DNA from: Acinetobacter venetianus RAG-1 = CIP 110063
Lineage (GTDB): Bacteria; Pseudomonadota; Gammaproteobacteria; Pseudomonadales; Moraxellaceae
NCBI RefSeq assembly: GCF_000368585.1
Contig: NZ_KB849558.1
Location: forward strand, 1,317,359 to 1,381,358
Direction: 5' to 3'
Length of the DNA: 64,000 nt
Positions 1-9,267 of this stretch are shown here, one piece after another. A model generated the notes under the pieces. It was not told the origin of the DNA. It was given only the letters and a program-made list of their open reading frames with translations, and made no database searches. The first letter of the stretch is position 1; each line of letters opens with the position of its first letter. The translations under genes were made by a program, and so were the position numbers.

Positions 1-90
1 TTCATGCCTTTCATAGAAGACATATCATGATCCATACCTTTCATAGAAGACATATCATGATTCATACCTTGCATTGAAGACATGTCATGA
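1..90 (-). repeat. 30-bp tandem repeat encoding a Met/His/Asp linker in CopA
   Basis: Three consecutive near-identical 30-bp units (1-30, 31-60, 61-90) with a shorter degenerate fourth at 91-100. Each unit encodes a ten-residue MDHDMSSMKG-like block. Such blocks bind copper in this family. The unit is in frame, so copy number can change without breaking the gene. Confidence 0.85.
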
Positions 91-1169
91 TCCATCCCCA
101 TATCTTCCATAGTCAATAAAGAGCGAGGACGAGGTTTAGGCATCTCAATTTGTTTTACAGGTAAGGTATTTTCATCATGTAAGGTTCCAACCGAAAAACC
201 AGTACGATCAATAGATTCAGCTTCAATTTGGTAATGTGCTTGTTTTGGTTCCACAATGACATCATAAGTTTCAGCAGTACCAATACGGAACTCATCTACA
301 GGAACGGGCTTTACAGGTTGACCATCAGCACTGACTACAGTCATTTTTAGGTTTGGAATGCGTACATCAAAGAATGACATAGCGGAAGCATTAATAAAAC
401 GAAGGCGAACTTTTTCACCAGCTTTGAAGTTACCCGTCCAATTTTGCTGAGGTGTCTTGCCATTCATTAAAAATGTATAACCAGTCACATCGGACATATC
501 TGTTTTCAGCATTCGCATCTGATTCCACATAGAACGGTCTTGCCAAGTCGCTTTTAGCCCATCACGTTTAACTTGTTTTAATACATCGAATACTGTTTCG
601 CGGCGGTTCTGATAGTAGTCTGCTTCTTTTTTAAGATTTTTCATAATTTGATCACTTGTCGAATTATGAAAATCAGAAAGCAAAACAACGTAATCTTTAT
701 CGGTTTTTTCAGCAGCTGTTAGTGGAGTTTTATCTTTAGGATAAATAACAAAAGCACCATATAAACCGTCTTGTTCTTGTCCTTTACTATGTGAATGATA
801 CCAATAAGTACCATTTTGGCGGACTTTAAACTTATATTCATAAGTTTTATTAGGGGCAATGCCATTAAATTTGTTAAATCCAGGTACACCATCCATAATT
901 CCAGGTAATAATAAGCCATGCCAATGGATTGAAGAGTCCTGATTTTTTAACTTATTGTGAACACGGATAACGGCCTCATCACCTTCTTCAAATTCAAGAA
1001 GTGGTGCAACGAATTTACCATTTACAGTAATTCTCTCAACTGGTTTTCCTGTGATATTTACAGTTTGTTCAGCGATTGTTAAATCATATTCTTTAACTGC
1101 CGCCATTACCCAAGTTGATGAAAATAAACCAACTCCTATTAAAAGGACATGACTTAATTTTTTAGACAT
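1..1169 (-). CDS. copA: CopA/PcoA-type periplasmic multicopper oxidase (3' end outside window)
   Basis: Copper-resistance multicopper oxidase, which in this family oxidises Cu(I) in the periplasm. The first 389 codons are visible; the C-terminal half runs off the left edge. Residues 1-23 look like a signal peptide ending VMA. The first copper-binding pair of cupredoxin motifs is intact: HWHG at residues 82-85 and YHSH at 124-127. The signal has KK where many CopA proteins have the twin-arginine RR, so export by Tat is not evident. A TAA codon sits directly before the ATG and AGGTG lies 7 bases upstream, which fixes the start. The last visible residues are a Met/His/Asp repeat typical of the CopA linker. 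It follows the Met/His-rich gene by 88 bases, probably in one operon. Confidence 0.93.
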   Translation of the reverse strand, partial: MSKKLSHVLLIGVGLFSSTWVMAAVKEYDLTIAEQTVNITGKPVERITVNGKFVAPLLEFEEGDEAVIRVHNKLKNQDSSIHWHGLLLPGIMDGVPGFNKFNGIAPNKTYEYKFKVRQNGTYWYHSHSKGQEQDGLYGAFVIYPKDKTPLTAAEKTDKDYVVLLSDFHNSTSDQIMKNLKKEADYYQNRRETVFDVLKQVKRDGLKATWQDRSMWNQMRMLKTDMSDVTGYTFLMNGKTPQQNWTGNFKAGEKVRLRFINASAMSFFDVRIPNLKMTVVSADGQPVKPVPVDEFRIGTAETYDVIVEPKQAHYQIEAESIDRTGFSVGTLHDENTLPVKQIEMPKPRPRSLLTMEDMGMDHDMSSMQGMNHDMSSMKGMDHDMSSMKGM

Positions 1170-1257
1170 TTATTTCACCTATCTAATATAAAGATGGGGA
1201 GCTCAAGCAAACCAATTATTCGCTTTAATCTCCCCAATCTTTCATTTATCGTATTTG

Positions 1258-1608
1258 TTATTTATTTGATGTATTTGACATGTTCATCTTTGAGTGGTCC
1301 ATGTTCATCATATTTGAATGATCCATATTACCCATTTTAGACTGATCCATATTCATCATCTTAGAGTGATCCATCTGAGACATATCAGCCATATTGCCAT
1401 GCTCATGCTGACTATGATCCTGTTGGGTTTTCTCATCATTCTTCATATTACAAGGTTTTTGGCATTTCTCTGACATTTTTGAGTCCGCTTTAGTTTCAGT
1501 GACTACAGTGGTTCCCTGTTTAGCATCGGCTGCCCAAGACTGAGTTCCTGCAATTAAAGTTCCAATACACATAAGTGTAGTTAAGCTACGACGGAATAGA
1601 GTTTTCAT
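1258..1608 (-). CDS. secreted Met/His-repeat protein, probable periplasmic copper binder
   Basis: A 116-residue protein with an N-terminal signal peptide (residues 1 to about 27, ending SWA) and a mature part of repeated MDHSKM / NMDQSKM blocks from about residue 75 to the end. Met and His runs of this kind chelate Cu(I)/Cu(II). Two Cys residues (EKCQKPC) sit in the middle. I chose ATG 1608 because GGAG lies 7 bases upstream; a TTG at 1620 is possible but has no ribosome site. It is the first gene of the leftward operon with copA and lies downstream of the CopR-box region. The exact family is not recognised; copper sequestration is inferred from composition and context. Confidence 0.8.
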   Translation of the reverse strand: MKTLFRRSLTTLMCIGTLIAGTQSWAADAKQGTTVVTETKADSKMSEKCQKPCNMKNDEKTQQDHSQHEHGNMADMSQMDHSKMMNMDQSKMGNMDHSNMMNMDHSKMNMSNTSNK

Positions 1609-1628
1609 GTTTTGCTCCAAAAATTAAC

Positions 1629-1694
1629 TTTATACAAATACCTTAAAGGCTACCACCAAACATCTATATGACATGAAAATGACATTTTTGTAAT
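1629..1694 (-). promoter_or_regulatory. CopR box and putative -10 for the leftward copA operon
   Basis: At 1679-1694 is ATGACA-TTTT-TGTAAT, an imperfect palindrome like the CusR/PcoR-type metal boxes. A minus-strand TATAAA at 1634-1629 could be the -10 of the copA operon, about 45 bases from the box. The same box reappears at 6361-6376. On the plus strand, TATAAC (1714-1719) could be the -10 for copR, so the site may serve both directions. Function is inferred from recurrence and position. Confidence 0.6.
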
Positions 1695-1758
1695 CTACAA
1701 AGAATCACGTATTTATAACGTTATTATATTCTTAATGAGTGATATTGGATTTTTATCA

Positions 1759-2442
1759 ATGAGAATCTTACTAGTTGAAGATGAACAAAAAACTGGTGAC
1801 TACCTTAAACAAGGTCTATCTGAAGCTGGGTATATTACGGATTGGGTCACAGATGGATTATCAGGTAAACATCAAGCACTTTCCGAAGAATATGACCTCA
1901 TCATTTTGGACGTTATGTTACCAAAATTAGATGGCTGGAATATCATTTATGATATTCGCAAAAGCGGAAAGACAATGCCTATTCTATTTCTTTCAGCGCG
2001 TGATCAAATTGAAGATCGAGTTAAGGGATTAGATTTGGGAGCTGATGACTACCTCGTAAAACCTTTTGCTTTTGCTGAGTTATTAGCACGCATTAAAAGC
2101 TTACTCCGACGGGGACAACAAAAAGAAGATAGTAACCTTATTACAATTGCTGATCTTGAACTTGATCTTCGTAAACGCCGCGTCACTCGCGCTGGGCAAC
2201 GTATTGACTTAACAGCTAAAGAATTCGCGCTGATGGAATTATTTATGCGTAGACGTGGTGAAATTTTACCTCGCGCACTCATAGCTTCTCAAATTTGGGA
2301 TATGAATTTTGATAGTGATACCAACGTCGTAGAAGTCGCTATTAAACGTTTGAGAAGTAAAATTGACAGTAACTTTAGCCCTAAGCTAATCCAGAACATA
2401 CGGGGAATGGGTTATGTTCTAGAGGTTGAAGATGACTCGTAA
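1759..2442 (+). CDS. copR: copper-responsive response regulator, OmpR/PhoB family
   Basis: A 227-residue response regulator matching the usual CopR/CusR/PcoR length. The receiver domain (residues 1 to about 118) has the acidic pair at E7/D8, phospho-acceptor D51, S79 and K101. A winged-helix DNA-binding domain follows (about 125-222). It should activate the copper genes on both sides by binding the two ATGACA-N4-TGTAAT boxes. An upstream in-frame ATG (1735) would add eight residues but has no ribosome site, whereas ATG 1759 gives the family length. It overlaps copS by 11 bases, so the two are translationally coupled. Confidence 0.93.
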   Translation: MRILLVEDEQKTGDYLKQGLSEAGYITDWVTDGLSGKHQALSEEYDLIILDVMLPKLDGWNIIYDIRKSGKTMPILFLSARDQIEDRVKGLDLGADDYLVKPFAFAELLARIKSLLRRGQQKEDSNLITIADLELDLRKRRVTRAGQRIDLTAKEFALMELFMRRRGEILPRALIASQIWDMNFDSDTNVVEVAIKRLRSKIDSNFSPKLIQNIRGMGYVLEVEDDS

Positions 2443-3808
2443 ATTGTTTAATGCAATCAGCTTTCGTATAGCTATTATTTTTTCTCTATCTACCGTAATC
2501 ATTCTAATGATTATGGGACTAGTTATTCATCAACTCGTAATGCATCATTTCGAAACTCAGGACCGGACACAACTAGAAGGGAAAATTCAACTTCTAGAAA
2601 ATTTACTAGAACAAAATCCAGCCAATTCCCAAGAGCTAAATATTTATTTAAAAGACGCCTTAGTTGGTCATCATGATCTAATTGTTCAAATTGAACGACC
2701 AACAGGTCAAATTATTTTTAGTTCAGCCCCTGCACTTATTAAAGCGCAGACATTAATTAAATCTAAACATACTCCTTGGTTAGAGTGGAAAATACAAAAT
2801 AAAACTTATCGTGGATTAGCTTATAAAAAGTCTTTTAATAGAAATAGTAGCATTCCAACAGCTCAAATTATTGTTGGAATCGATACATCCGAGCATTTGC
2901 ATTTCTTAAATGATTTTAGGCGCCAGTTATTATACATTGGCATTGTCGGTACTATCTGCTTAATGTTTTTAGGCTGGTTTGCTGCATGGCGAGGATTACG
3001 TCCCGTACAAAAAATGGCAAAAGTGGCAGAAGGTATATCTGCTCAACATCTTTCTGAACGCTTAGAAGTCGAAAACACGCCAACAGAGCTTAGATCCTTA
3101 GCCATAGCTTTTAACGATATGTTAGATAGACTGGAATCTGCTGTAGAGAAATTATCAGACTTCTCATCTGATCTTGCTCATGAAATTCGCACACCTATCA
3201 ACAATTTGATGACCCAAACCCAAGTATGTTTATCTCGTAGTCGAGATATTAATACCTATCAAGAAGTTCTGTTCTCCAATTTGGAAGAATTTGAACGTTT
3301 AGCTCGAATGATTTCCGATATGTTGTTTCTTGCAAAGGCTGAACATGGCTTGCATTTACCAAACTTAAAACAAGTTGATCTAGTAAAAGAAGTTTCTGCC
3401 TTATTTGATTTTTATGATGCGATTGCTGCCGAAAAGAGTATCTCTTTGGAACAAAAAGGTTATGGAGTTGTAAATGGTGACCCATCTATGTTACGTCGTG
3501 CTCTGAGCAACTTACTATCAAATGCAATAAAATATGGTAAAACAGAATCGGTAGTCAGAATCAAAACCCAACAAAACTTTGATACAACTGTTTTTACAAT
3601 TGAGAATGAAAGCTCTCCATTGACATCTGAACAGTTAAGCCGATTATTTGACCGTTTTTATCGTACAGATGCATCCAGACAGCGAGTTGAGGAAGGTACT
3701 GGCTTAGGGCTAGCAATTACCAAATCCATTCTTGATGTACATGGCGCAACAATTAGAGCAGACTATCATAATGGCCGCATAACCTTTAAAATTATTTTTA
3801 AAAATTAA
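2432..3808 (+). CDS. copS: heavy-metal sensor histidine kinase
   Basis: A 458-residue inner-membrane sensor kinase of the CusS/CopS/IrlB family. It has a TM helix at about 12-34, a periplasmic sensor of about 130 residues, a second TM near 168-188, HAMP, a HisKA box (LAHEIRTP, phospho-His H250), and an ATPase domain with N-box [10 protein letters not shown] and a GTGLGLAI G-box. The ATG at 2432 sits 6 bases after AGAGG, inside the copR end; a TTG at 2426 is a weaker alternative. It should sense periplasmic copper and phosphorylate the adjacent CopR. Confidence 0.93.
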   Translation: MTRKLFNAISFRIAIIFSLSTVIILMIMGLVIHQLVMHHFETQDRTQLEGKIQLLENLLEQNPANSQELNIYLKDALVGHHDLIVQIERPTGQIIFSSAPALIKAQTLIKSKHTPWLEWKIQNKTYRGLAYKKSFNRNSSIPTAQIIVGIDTSEHLHFLNDFRRQLLYIGIVGTICLMFLGWFAAWRGLRPVQKMAKVAEGISAQHLSERLEVENTPTELRSLAIAFNDMLDRLESAVEKLSDFSSDLAHEIRTPINNLMTQTQVCLSRSRDINTYQEVLFSNLEEFERLARMISDMLFLAKAEHGLHLPNLKQVDLVKEVSALFDFYDAIAAEKSISLEQKGYGVVNGDPSMLRRALSNLLSNAIKYGKTESVVRIKTQQNFDTTVFTIENESSPLTSEQLSRLFDRFYRTDASRQRVEEGTGLGLAITKSILDVHGATIRADYHNGRITFKIIFKN

Positions 3809-3881
3809 TCGCTTATATAAAAATAAACAACTACTGACTACTCATCTTTAATAGTTAAAAATAATGAGTAGTCAGAAAAAC

Positions 3882-6227
3882 TTAGTTTTGGCTACGTAGT
3901 CGTAAAGCATTACCAATGACTGATGCTGAACTTAGACTCATTGCTAAGGCTGCGATCATAGGAGAAAGTAACCAGCCAGTAAATGGATATAAAATACCCG
4001 CTGCTAAAGGAATACCTAAAGCATTATAAAGAAATGCGAACATAAGGTTCTGCTTCATGTTTTTAATGGTTGCTTCTGATAATGAACGAGCAATCTCTAT
4101 ACCGCGTAAATCACCTTTTACCAAAGTAACTTGTGCACTATTCATTGCTACATCTGTTCCTGTACCCATTGCAATTCCGATATCAGCCTGAGCTAAAGCT
4201 GGGGCATCATTGATCCCATCACCAGCCATCGCAACCACTCTTCCTTCTTTTTGCAATTTCTTAACCAATTCTAATTTATCTGCGGGTTTAACCTCACCAT
4301 AAACCTCATCAATACCTAATCTAGCGCCAACAGACTTAGCTGTTGTTAATCCATCACCAGTAGCCATTACGATTCTTAGACCGGAATCTTTTAATGAAAG
4401 AACAGCCTCAGGTGTACTTGCTTTGATTGGATCTGAAACAGCTATTAACCCTATCAGTTTTCCATCCACAGCTAAATGCATGACACTTGCACCTTCGGCT
4501 CTTAACTTTTCAGCTTCGGGAACAAATGCTTTAACTGATATTCCCAGCTGTTCCATTAATGCTGTATTACCAAGAGATAATTGTTGTCCATTTAACTCTC
4601 CTTTAACACCAATCCCAGAGCCAGATTCAAAAGATGTTGGTCTAGACAGTACAAGATCTCTTTCACGGGCAGCACGTACGATTGCATCAGCTAAAGGGTG
4701 TTCACTCCCCTGATCCAGACTAGCTGCTAACCGAAGTACCTCATTTTCTTCATAGCCCGAAAGAGCGATAACCTTATCGAATGAGGGTTGGCCTTCAGTT
4801 AAAGTACCTGTCTTATCAATAATTAAAGTATCAATCTTACGTAAATTTTCTATTGCAGCTGCATCACGAAAAAGTACACCATTCGATGCACCACGACCTG
4901 TTGCCACCATAATTGACATAGGTGTCGCTAAGCCTAAAGCACATGGGCAAGCAATAATTAACACTGCGACAGCATTAATTAACCCGTAAACCCAACTAGG
5001 CTCTGGGCCAAATACCCCCCAACCAAAAAATGTAAGCACAGAAATAGCAATAACTACCATAACAAACCAACCTGCAACATGATCTGCCATTCTTTGCATC
5101 GGCGCTTTAGAACGTTGAGCTTGCGATACCATTTGTACGATCTGAGACAGTACCGTTGAAGATCCAACCTTTTCTGAACGCATTACTAATGAACCATTCA
5201 TATTTATTGTTGCACCTATTACTTGATCGCCTTCACGTTTTGTAACGGGAACAGGTTCTCCTGTTAACATTGATTCATCAATAGAACTTGACCCTTCAGT
5301 AACAACTCCATCAACAGGGACCTTTTCACCTGGTCGTACTCGGAGCAAATCTCCAACATGTACATGGGAAAGAGGAATATCTTCTTCTTTACCATCGTCA
5401 TTTATTTTTCTTGCAGTCTTAGGTGCTAGCCCAAGTAAAGATTTAATTGCTGCCGAGGTCTGTGATCGAGCTTTCAACTCAAGAACTTGGCCTAATAAGG
5501 TCAGCGAAATAATGGCTGCTGTGGCTTCGAAATATACAGCGACACGTCCCATAGAAACAAAAGAGTCTGGAAATACTTGTGGAGCCAAAGTTCCAATGAG
5601 GCTGTATATAAATGCGGCACCAGTACCAATTCCAATTAAGGTCCACATATTCGGACTACGATTTAAAACTGATTGCCAACATCTAACAAAAAATGGCCAC
5701 CCTGCCCAAAAAACGATAGGTAATGTAAGAATGAGTTCAATCCAACTCTGTATCTTCATATCAAATAAATTCAGCTGATGCCCAAACATGGCTAAAAATA
5801 CAACGATAAGAGTTAAAGGTAAGGTATACCAAAATCGTCTTTTAAAATCTTTTAGTTCAGGGTTTTCGTCAGCTTCATCCAGATTTGGAAGTAAAGGCTC
5901 TAAAGTCATACCACATTTAGGACAATTCCCAGGGTGATTTTGTTGAATTTCGGGATGCATCGGACAAGTGTAAATAGTAGAAGTATTCACATTTATCGGC
6001 TGATCAACCACAATTGAATTTATCCCAATCTCTTTTGGATTAGTCGCTTTTGCTAGTTTATTAATATAAAAAGCAGGATCATTCTTAAACTTTAACCAGC
6101 AATTTTCACTGCAAAAATAGAAAGTTTTACTGTCAACTTTTTCATAAAATTGAGATGTTTCTTTTACTGCCATGCCACAGACAGGATCAGTAAGTGTATT
6201 TTTATCTTCGTGATGATGATGGTCCAT
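3882..6227 (-). CDS. copper/silver-exporting P1B-type ATPase with YHS and heavy-metal-binding N-terminus
   Basis: A 781-residue inner-membrane pump that exports Cu(I)/Ag(I). A His-rich start (MDHHHHEDK) is followed by a YHS domain (TDPVCGM, about 14-55), a CxMHP...CPKCGM heavy-metal-binding motif (about 96-120), membrane helices, the TGE actuator loop, the ion-channel motif CPC (427-429), phosphorylated D471 in DKTGTLT, and GDGINDAPA near 660. The CPC signature marks the P1B-1 Cu+/Ag+ class, and the N-terminal layout resembles SilP/ActP-type pumps rather than CXXC-domain CopA. A strong AAGGAGG precedes the ATG. It is divergent from copC, with a CopR box between them. Confidence 0.95.
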   Translation of the reverse strand: MDHHHHEDKNTLTDPVCGMAVKETSQFYEKVDSKTFYFCSENCWLKFKNDPAFYINKLAKATNPKEIGINSIVVDQPINVNTSTIYTCPMHPEIQQNHPGNCPKCGMTLEPLLPNLDEADENPELKDFKRRFWYTLPLTLIVVFLAMFGHQLNLFDMKIQSWIELILTLPIVFWAGWPFFVRCWQSVLNRSPNMWTLIGIGTGAAFIYSLIGTLAPQVFPDSFVSMGRVAVYFEATAAIISLTLLGQVLELKARSQTSAAIKSLLGLAPKTARKINDDGKEEDIPLSHVHVGDLLRVRPGEKVPVDGVVTEGSSSIDESMLTGEPVPVTKREGDQVIGATINMNGSLVMRSEKVGSSTVLSQIVQMVSQAQRSKAPMQRMADHVAGWFVMVVIAISVLTFFGWGVFGPEPSWVYGLINAVAVLIIACPCALGLATPMSIMVATGRGASNGVLFRDAAAIENLRKIDTLIIDKTGTLTEGQPSFDKVIALSGYEENEVLRLAASLDQGSEHPLADAIVRAARERDLVLSRPTSFESGSGIGVKGELNGQQLSLGNTALMEQLGISVKAFVPEAEKLRAEGASVMHLAVDGKLIGLIAVSDPIKASTPEAVLSLKDSGLRIVMATGDGLTTAKSVGARLGIDEVYGEVKPADKLELVKKLQKEGRVVAMAGDGINDAPALAQADIGIAMGTGTDVAMNSAQVTLVKGDLRGIEIARSLSEATIKNMKQNLMFAFLYNALGIPLAAGILYPFTGWLLSPMIAALAMSLSSASVIGNALRLRSQN

Positions 6228-6360
6228 ACAACCTCCTTCATATTTAATTTTAAAAGTAATAAATTGATTAAAACGTAAATAATTTCCTATTACTTGATCA
6301 TTAGATAAGCGAAATTTTCTTTATAGTCAGTGTAGCACTTGTGACTTTTCAATTTTTAAA

Positions 6361-6415
6361 ATGACAAAAATGTAATTTTGAAGTCATCGGAGTGTTTCTA
6401 TCTTTCTTTGATAAT
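6361..6415 (+). promoter_or_regulatory. CopR box and -10 upstream of copCD
   Basis: ATGACA-AAAA-TGTAAT at 6361-6376 is the same half-site pair seen at 1679-1694. A GATAAT hexamer at 6410-6415 is a plausible -10 for copC; no convincing -35 is visible, as expected for an activator-dependent promoter. The box also lies upstream of the divergent ATPase gene. Regulation by CopR is inferred. Confidence 0.6.
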
Positions 6416-6504
6416 AGGATTACAAAGTTGGTGACCAAGCTATCAATCAATGAATTTCATTCGGTCATTACTGGGCCCAAGATTAATTTAAAGAGGATGA
6501 AGAA

Positions 6505-6885
6505 ATGAAAATTTTCAAAAATAAAATGTCTACTCTACGTAACGTACTCGTAGGCACGACTATGGTTGTAGCTACTTCAAGTGCATTCGCACATGTGAAA
6601 CTTGAAAGTGCAACACCTGCTATTAATGCATCTGTAGCTAGCCAACCGAAAAATATAACTTTGAATTTTGGTGAAGAAGTTATGTTAATGAACGTCAAGT
6701 TGCTTGATGCACAACGTAAGGACATTCCTTTAAATTATAAAATAACTCATGATATGAAAAAATCATTTGACGTCGCTGCACCTAAACTAAAAAAAGGAAA
6801 ATATACAGTCGTGTGGACCACAATGGGAGCGGATGGCCACAACATGAATGGCGAATATAATTTCACCATTAAATCAGCAAAATAA
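6505..6885 (+). CDS. copC: periplasmic copper-binding protein CopC
   Basis: A 126-residue CopC/PcoC-family copper carrier. The signal peptide spans residues 1-29 (ending AFA), so the mature protein starts HVKLESATPA with His as residue 1, the usual Cu(II) ligand. A C-terminal ADGHNMNGEYNFTIK strand carries a second His ligand typical of the family. The Met-rich Cu(I) loop of classical plasmid CopC is not obvious. An AGAGGA site precedes the ATG; Met8 is an alternative start. It is followed after a strong hairpin by copD; CopC and CopD together are thought to move copper across the envelope. Confidence 0.92.
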   Translation: MKIFKNKMSTLRNVLVGTTMVVATSSAFAHVKLESATPAINASVASQPKNITLNFGEEVMLMNVKLLDAQRKDIPLNYKITHDMKKSFDVAAPKLKKGKYTVVWTTMGADGHNMNGEYNFTIKSAK

Positions 6886-6898
6886 AAATCAAGTGCTA

Positions 6899-6935
6899 AT
6901 AGCAACATGCCAGCGAACTGCTGGCATGTTGCTAT
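6899..6935 (+). other. perfect 16-bp hairpin between copC and copD
   Basis: Arms at 6899-6914 and 6920-6935 are perfect reverse complements around a 5-base loop (GAACT). No U tract follows, so it is not an ordinary intrinsic terminator. It ends 6 bases before the GGAG of copD (6942-6945). In the RNA it could protect the copC 3' end or damp copD translation. Confidence 0.75.
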
Positions 6936-6951
6936 TACGATGGAGAAAATT

Positions 6952-7833
6952 ATGATTCCTGAGACTTGGATATACGCAACATGGTTGGTTAAAGTCATTC
7001 TATATTTAGGGATTGCATTTATTATAGGTGGTGCTTTCTGCTATTTCTTACTTGGACGTTATGTTGAAATAAAGGGAACTATTCTCAAATACATAACTAT
7101 TGGTACAGGATTAGGTCTTTTTTCAAGTGTTCTCGGCTTCTTCATTCTTATAGGAAGTTTTGCCAACACTGGCCTTTCAGGTATGTGGGATAGCAACTAT
7201 ATAAATATACTAGTCAATACTCCTACTGGACATGTCTATATCATTCGATCAATCAGTTTTGCACTTTTACTCATATTTATGATAGTCAAACTTAGTAAAG
7301 GGACGATTGATATTTCCAAAACTGAAGGAGCAATCTTTACCATACTGCTCACACCAATCGTTTTAAGTTTTTCACAACTCGGACACGTCACGAATTTACC
7401 CTTTTTCGCTCAAGCTTTGTTAACAATACATGTACTTGTAATGTCCTTATGGATGGGGTCGCTTTATCCATTATGGAAAACAAGCAAAAAAATTAATGGC
7501 TTACCACTTAAAGAACGTATGCATCTATTTGGGCAAATAGCAGCCTTTATTGTAGGAATACTCATCGCTTGTGGTCTTAGTATTGCTTTATTACTCTTTA
7601 AAGATTTTAATACTCTAATCAATACACCTTATGGGCATGGATTTATTATTAAAATATTATTTGTCCTAAGTATTTTATTGTTAGCAGCCTTTAACAAATG
7701 GTATTTCACACCTCGCTTACAAGACCCGAAATTTGCGAAACAATTGGGCTATGCCATTTTATTTGAGATGTCATTAGGTCTATCAATTCTTTTAGCCACT
7801 GGTTATATCACCACTGTAGTCGGTATTGAGTAA
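6952..7833 (+). CDS. copD: inner-membrane copper resistance protein CopD
   Basis: A 293-residue polytopic protein of the CopD/PcoD family with about eight hydrophobic helices. His and Met residues near helix ends (GHVYIIRS, SQLGHVTNL, HVLVMSLWMGSLYP) fit the family's proposed copper path. I moved the start to ATG 6952, which has GGAG 6 bases upstream; an upstream ATG at 6907 would translate through the hairpin arm. The partner is CopC just upstream, and a small His-rich gene follows after 14 bases. The family is involved in copper import or handling; direction of transport here is not deducible. Confidence 0.9.
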   Translation: MIPETWIYATWLVKVILYLGIAFIIGGAFCYFLLGRYVEIKGTILKYITIGTGLGLFSSVLGFFILIGSFANTGLSGMWDSNYINILVNTPTGHVYIIRSISFALLLIFMIVKLSKGTIDISKTEGAIFTILLTPIVLSFSQLGHVTNLPFFAQALLTIHVLVMSLWMGSLYPLWKTSKKINGLPLKERMHLFGQIAAFIVGILIACGLSIALLLFKDFNTLINTPYGHGFIIKILFVLSILLLAAFNKWYFTPRLQDPKFAKQLGYAILFEMSLGLSILLATGYITTVVGIE

Positions 7834-7847
7834 AAAAGGATCACGCT

Positions 7848-8120
7848 ATGACTTCATGGATGAAGTACAATTTATTATTTCTCATATTTTTAAATACAAT
7901 ATCTTGGGCTGAACCTAGCACTTCAAAAACGATTCGCTCCTTAGATGATACTGATTTACGTAATATTACTGATCATAACCATGGCGATACCAAAGTTGAT
8001 GAGAATAAAGATGACCATCATTCCAAAGATAAACAACTACGTAATGAGGATAGTAGACAACAAAAAGTTATAAATGGATTAATGTTACAAAAGCCTAACG
8101 TACTACCGCCCTCCAAATAA
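7848..8120 (+). CDS. small secreted His/Asp-rich protein, last gene of copCD operon
   Basis: A 90-residue protein not recognised as a named family. A hydrophobic N-terminus (residues 5-20, ending SWA) looks like a signal peptide. The mature part is hydrophilic with clustered His and Asp (DHNHGD, DDHHSKDK), a plausible metal-binding stretch. It lies 14 bases after copD with AAGGA before the ATG, so it is co-transcribed with copCD. A strong bidirectional terminator follows. A copper-buffering role is inferred only from composition and location. Confidence 0.7.
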   Translation: MTSWMKYNLLFLIFLNTISWAEPSTSKTIRSLDDTDLRNITDHNHGDTKVDENKDDHHSKDKQLRNEDSRQQKVINGLMLQKPNVLPPSK

Positions 8121-8190
8121 ACGATACTTAAGTAATGTTTATTGATTCAATAAGTAGTTCAAATTTTTAATAAAAAATAGTAGCAATATT

Positions 8191-8220
8191 ACTGTTGGGG
8201 GCTTCTTAGCCCCCAACAGT
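8191..8220. terminator. bidirectional terminator between copper module and GC-rich module
   Basis: A perfect 13-bp stem (8191-8203 with 8208-8220) and a 4-base TCTT loop, lying between two convergent genes. It marks the junction between the AT-rich copper genes and the GC-richer block. Confidence 0.85.
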
Positions 8221-8222
8221 AT

Positions 8223-9119
8223 TTAATTCAAAGCCTGCACCGACTGCTGCAACCCTTTCTGAATATCCTGAACATGATTCAGGTCATGCGTTTGCTTACG
8301 CTGTTCTGGTTTGGAATCCTCCGTATAAAACTCCTCAACAATGTCCATCCCTTCCTCACCTCCCACCTCAAAGCTGGCATTGCCATAACCTATCCTCGCT
8401 ACTTGATCCAATGCCTCTTGATAGAACCCTGCTGCTTTGCTTTGTTCACTGATTTGCTTGGCATTGCTAATCGCTTCCTGCAAATTGACACCATCACGTA
8501 AGGTCAAGTCCACGTAGTAAATCGGAGTACGGTAACTTTGCGTGGTACTTTTGCCTCTGAGAGTAAGTTGCAAAGGTAGGCATGAAAGTAAATCACCTGA
8601 AGCCGAGCTGTAATAACGTAATCGCGCTGCCAGAGTGCGGATGCTATTAAAACCTGTGGTTCTAAAGATGAAGGTACCGAACTCATCGGATTCGTCTAAA
8701 TTGACGTAAAGTCTCCCGTAAGGCTTACACAGTCCACCTTGTGCCAATGGACATAAATCAGGGGATGGACATGGATGTTGCTCAATCCCATTTTGTCCAA
8801 GTCGCTGGCAAGTTTCTCCATTGCCTGAACAGATTAAGCGTCCTGTTTGGCGGTCAAATAGGCTGTACTCTGCCCGTAGACTCAGTTCGGGATCATTGAA
8901 GATCATCCGCACTGGAATGGTTCTGAGTTTTTGATTGGGTGCTTTAGCTCGGAGTTGTTCATCCAAGGGATGCTTGATCCACCCATCCTTTCCTTGAATT
9001 TGGCTGGTAATGGTAAATTGATCATCCTTTTCAGGGACGCGCTTTCCGTTCTTTTCCACGATCTTACCAATACTGATACGACCTAAAACGGGTGGTGTGA
9101 TTGCTAAACCTTTAATCAT
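8223..9119 (-). CDS. Cys-cluster protein resembling recombination directionality factors of mobile elements
   Basis: A 298-residue protein of the kind often labelled 'hydrolase or metal-binding protein' on integrative elements; I recall resemblance to the phage Gp3-like recombination directionality factor family, but no search was run. Its central region has a Cys cluster (ETCQRLG..., HPCPSPDLCPL, GGLCKPYGRL) that could bind a metal. The N-terminus (ITPPVLGRISIGK) is typical of the group. The last third is helical and acidic. It follows the YqaJ gene but is separated by its own terminator. A role in controlling integration or excision is plausible; the integrase itself is 12 kb away. Confidence 0.6.
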   Translation of the reverse strand: MIKGLAITPPVLGRISIGKIVEKNGKRVPEKDDQFTITSQIQGKDGWIKHPLDEQLRAKAPNQKLRTIPVRMIFNDPELSLRAEYSLFDRQTGRLICSGNGETCQRLGQNGIEQHPCPSPDLCPLAQGGLCKPYGRLYVNLDESDEFGTFIFRTTGFNSIRTLAARLRYYSSASGDLLSCLPLQLTLRGKSTTQSYRTPIYYVDLTLRDGVNLQEAISNAKQISEQSKAAGFYQEALDQVARIGYGNASFEVGGEEGMDIVEEFYTEDSKPEQRKQTHDLNHVQDIQKGLQQSVQALN

Positions 9120-9163
9120 GGTGATGTCCTCTTATATCGATGTGTAAATAAAATTTTGCACAT

Positions 9164-9195
9164 AAAAAATCCCATGCCTGTTTGAGGTATGGGAT
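9164..9195 (-). terminator. intrinsic terminator after the YqaJ gene
   Basis: On the minus strand an 11-bp stem (9195-9185 with 9179-9169, one G-U pair) is followed by six T residues and ATG. It separates the YqaJ gene from the next leftward gene. Confidence 0.7.
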
Positions 9196-9267
9196 CGGGT
9201 TATTTGATGTGGCTTTGGTGATTGATACGTTTATTGGGGGAAATAAATGCTGGAATGTGTATCTGTC

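Noticed and set aside
1..100. Regular 30-bp repeats as a CRISPR array
   Set aside because: Units are contiguous with no spacers and are in frame within copA.
4423..4713. Rightward ORF of 96 codons
   Set aside because: Antisense to the copper ATPase gene; no signal or ribosome site.
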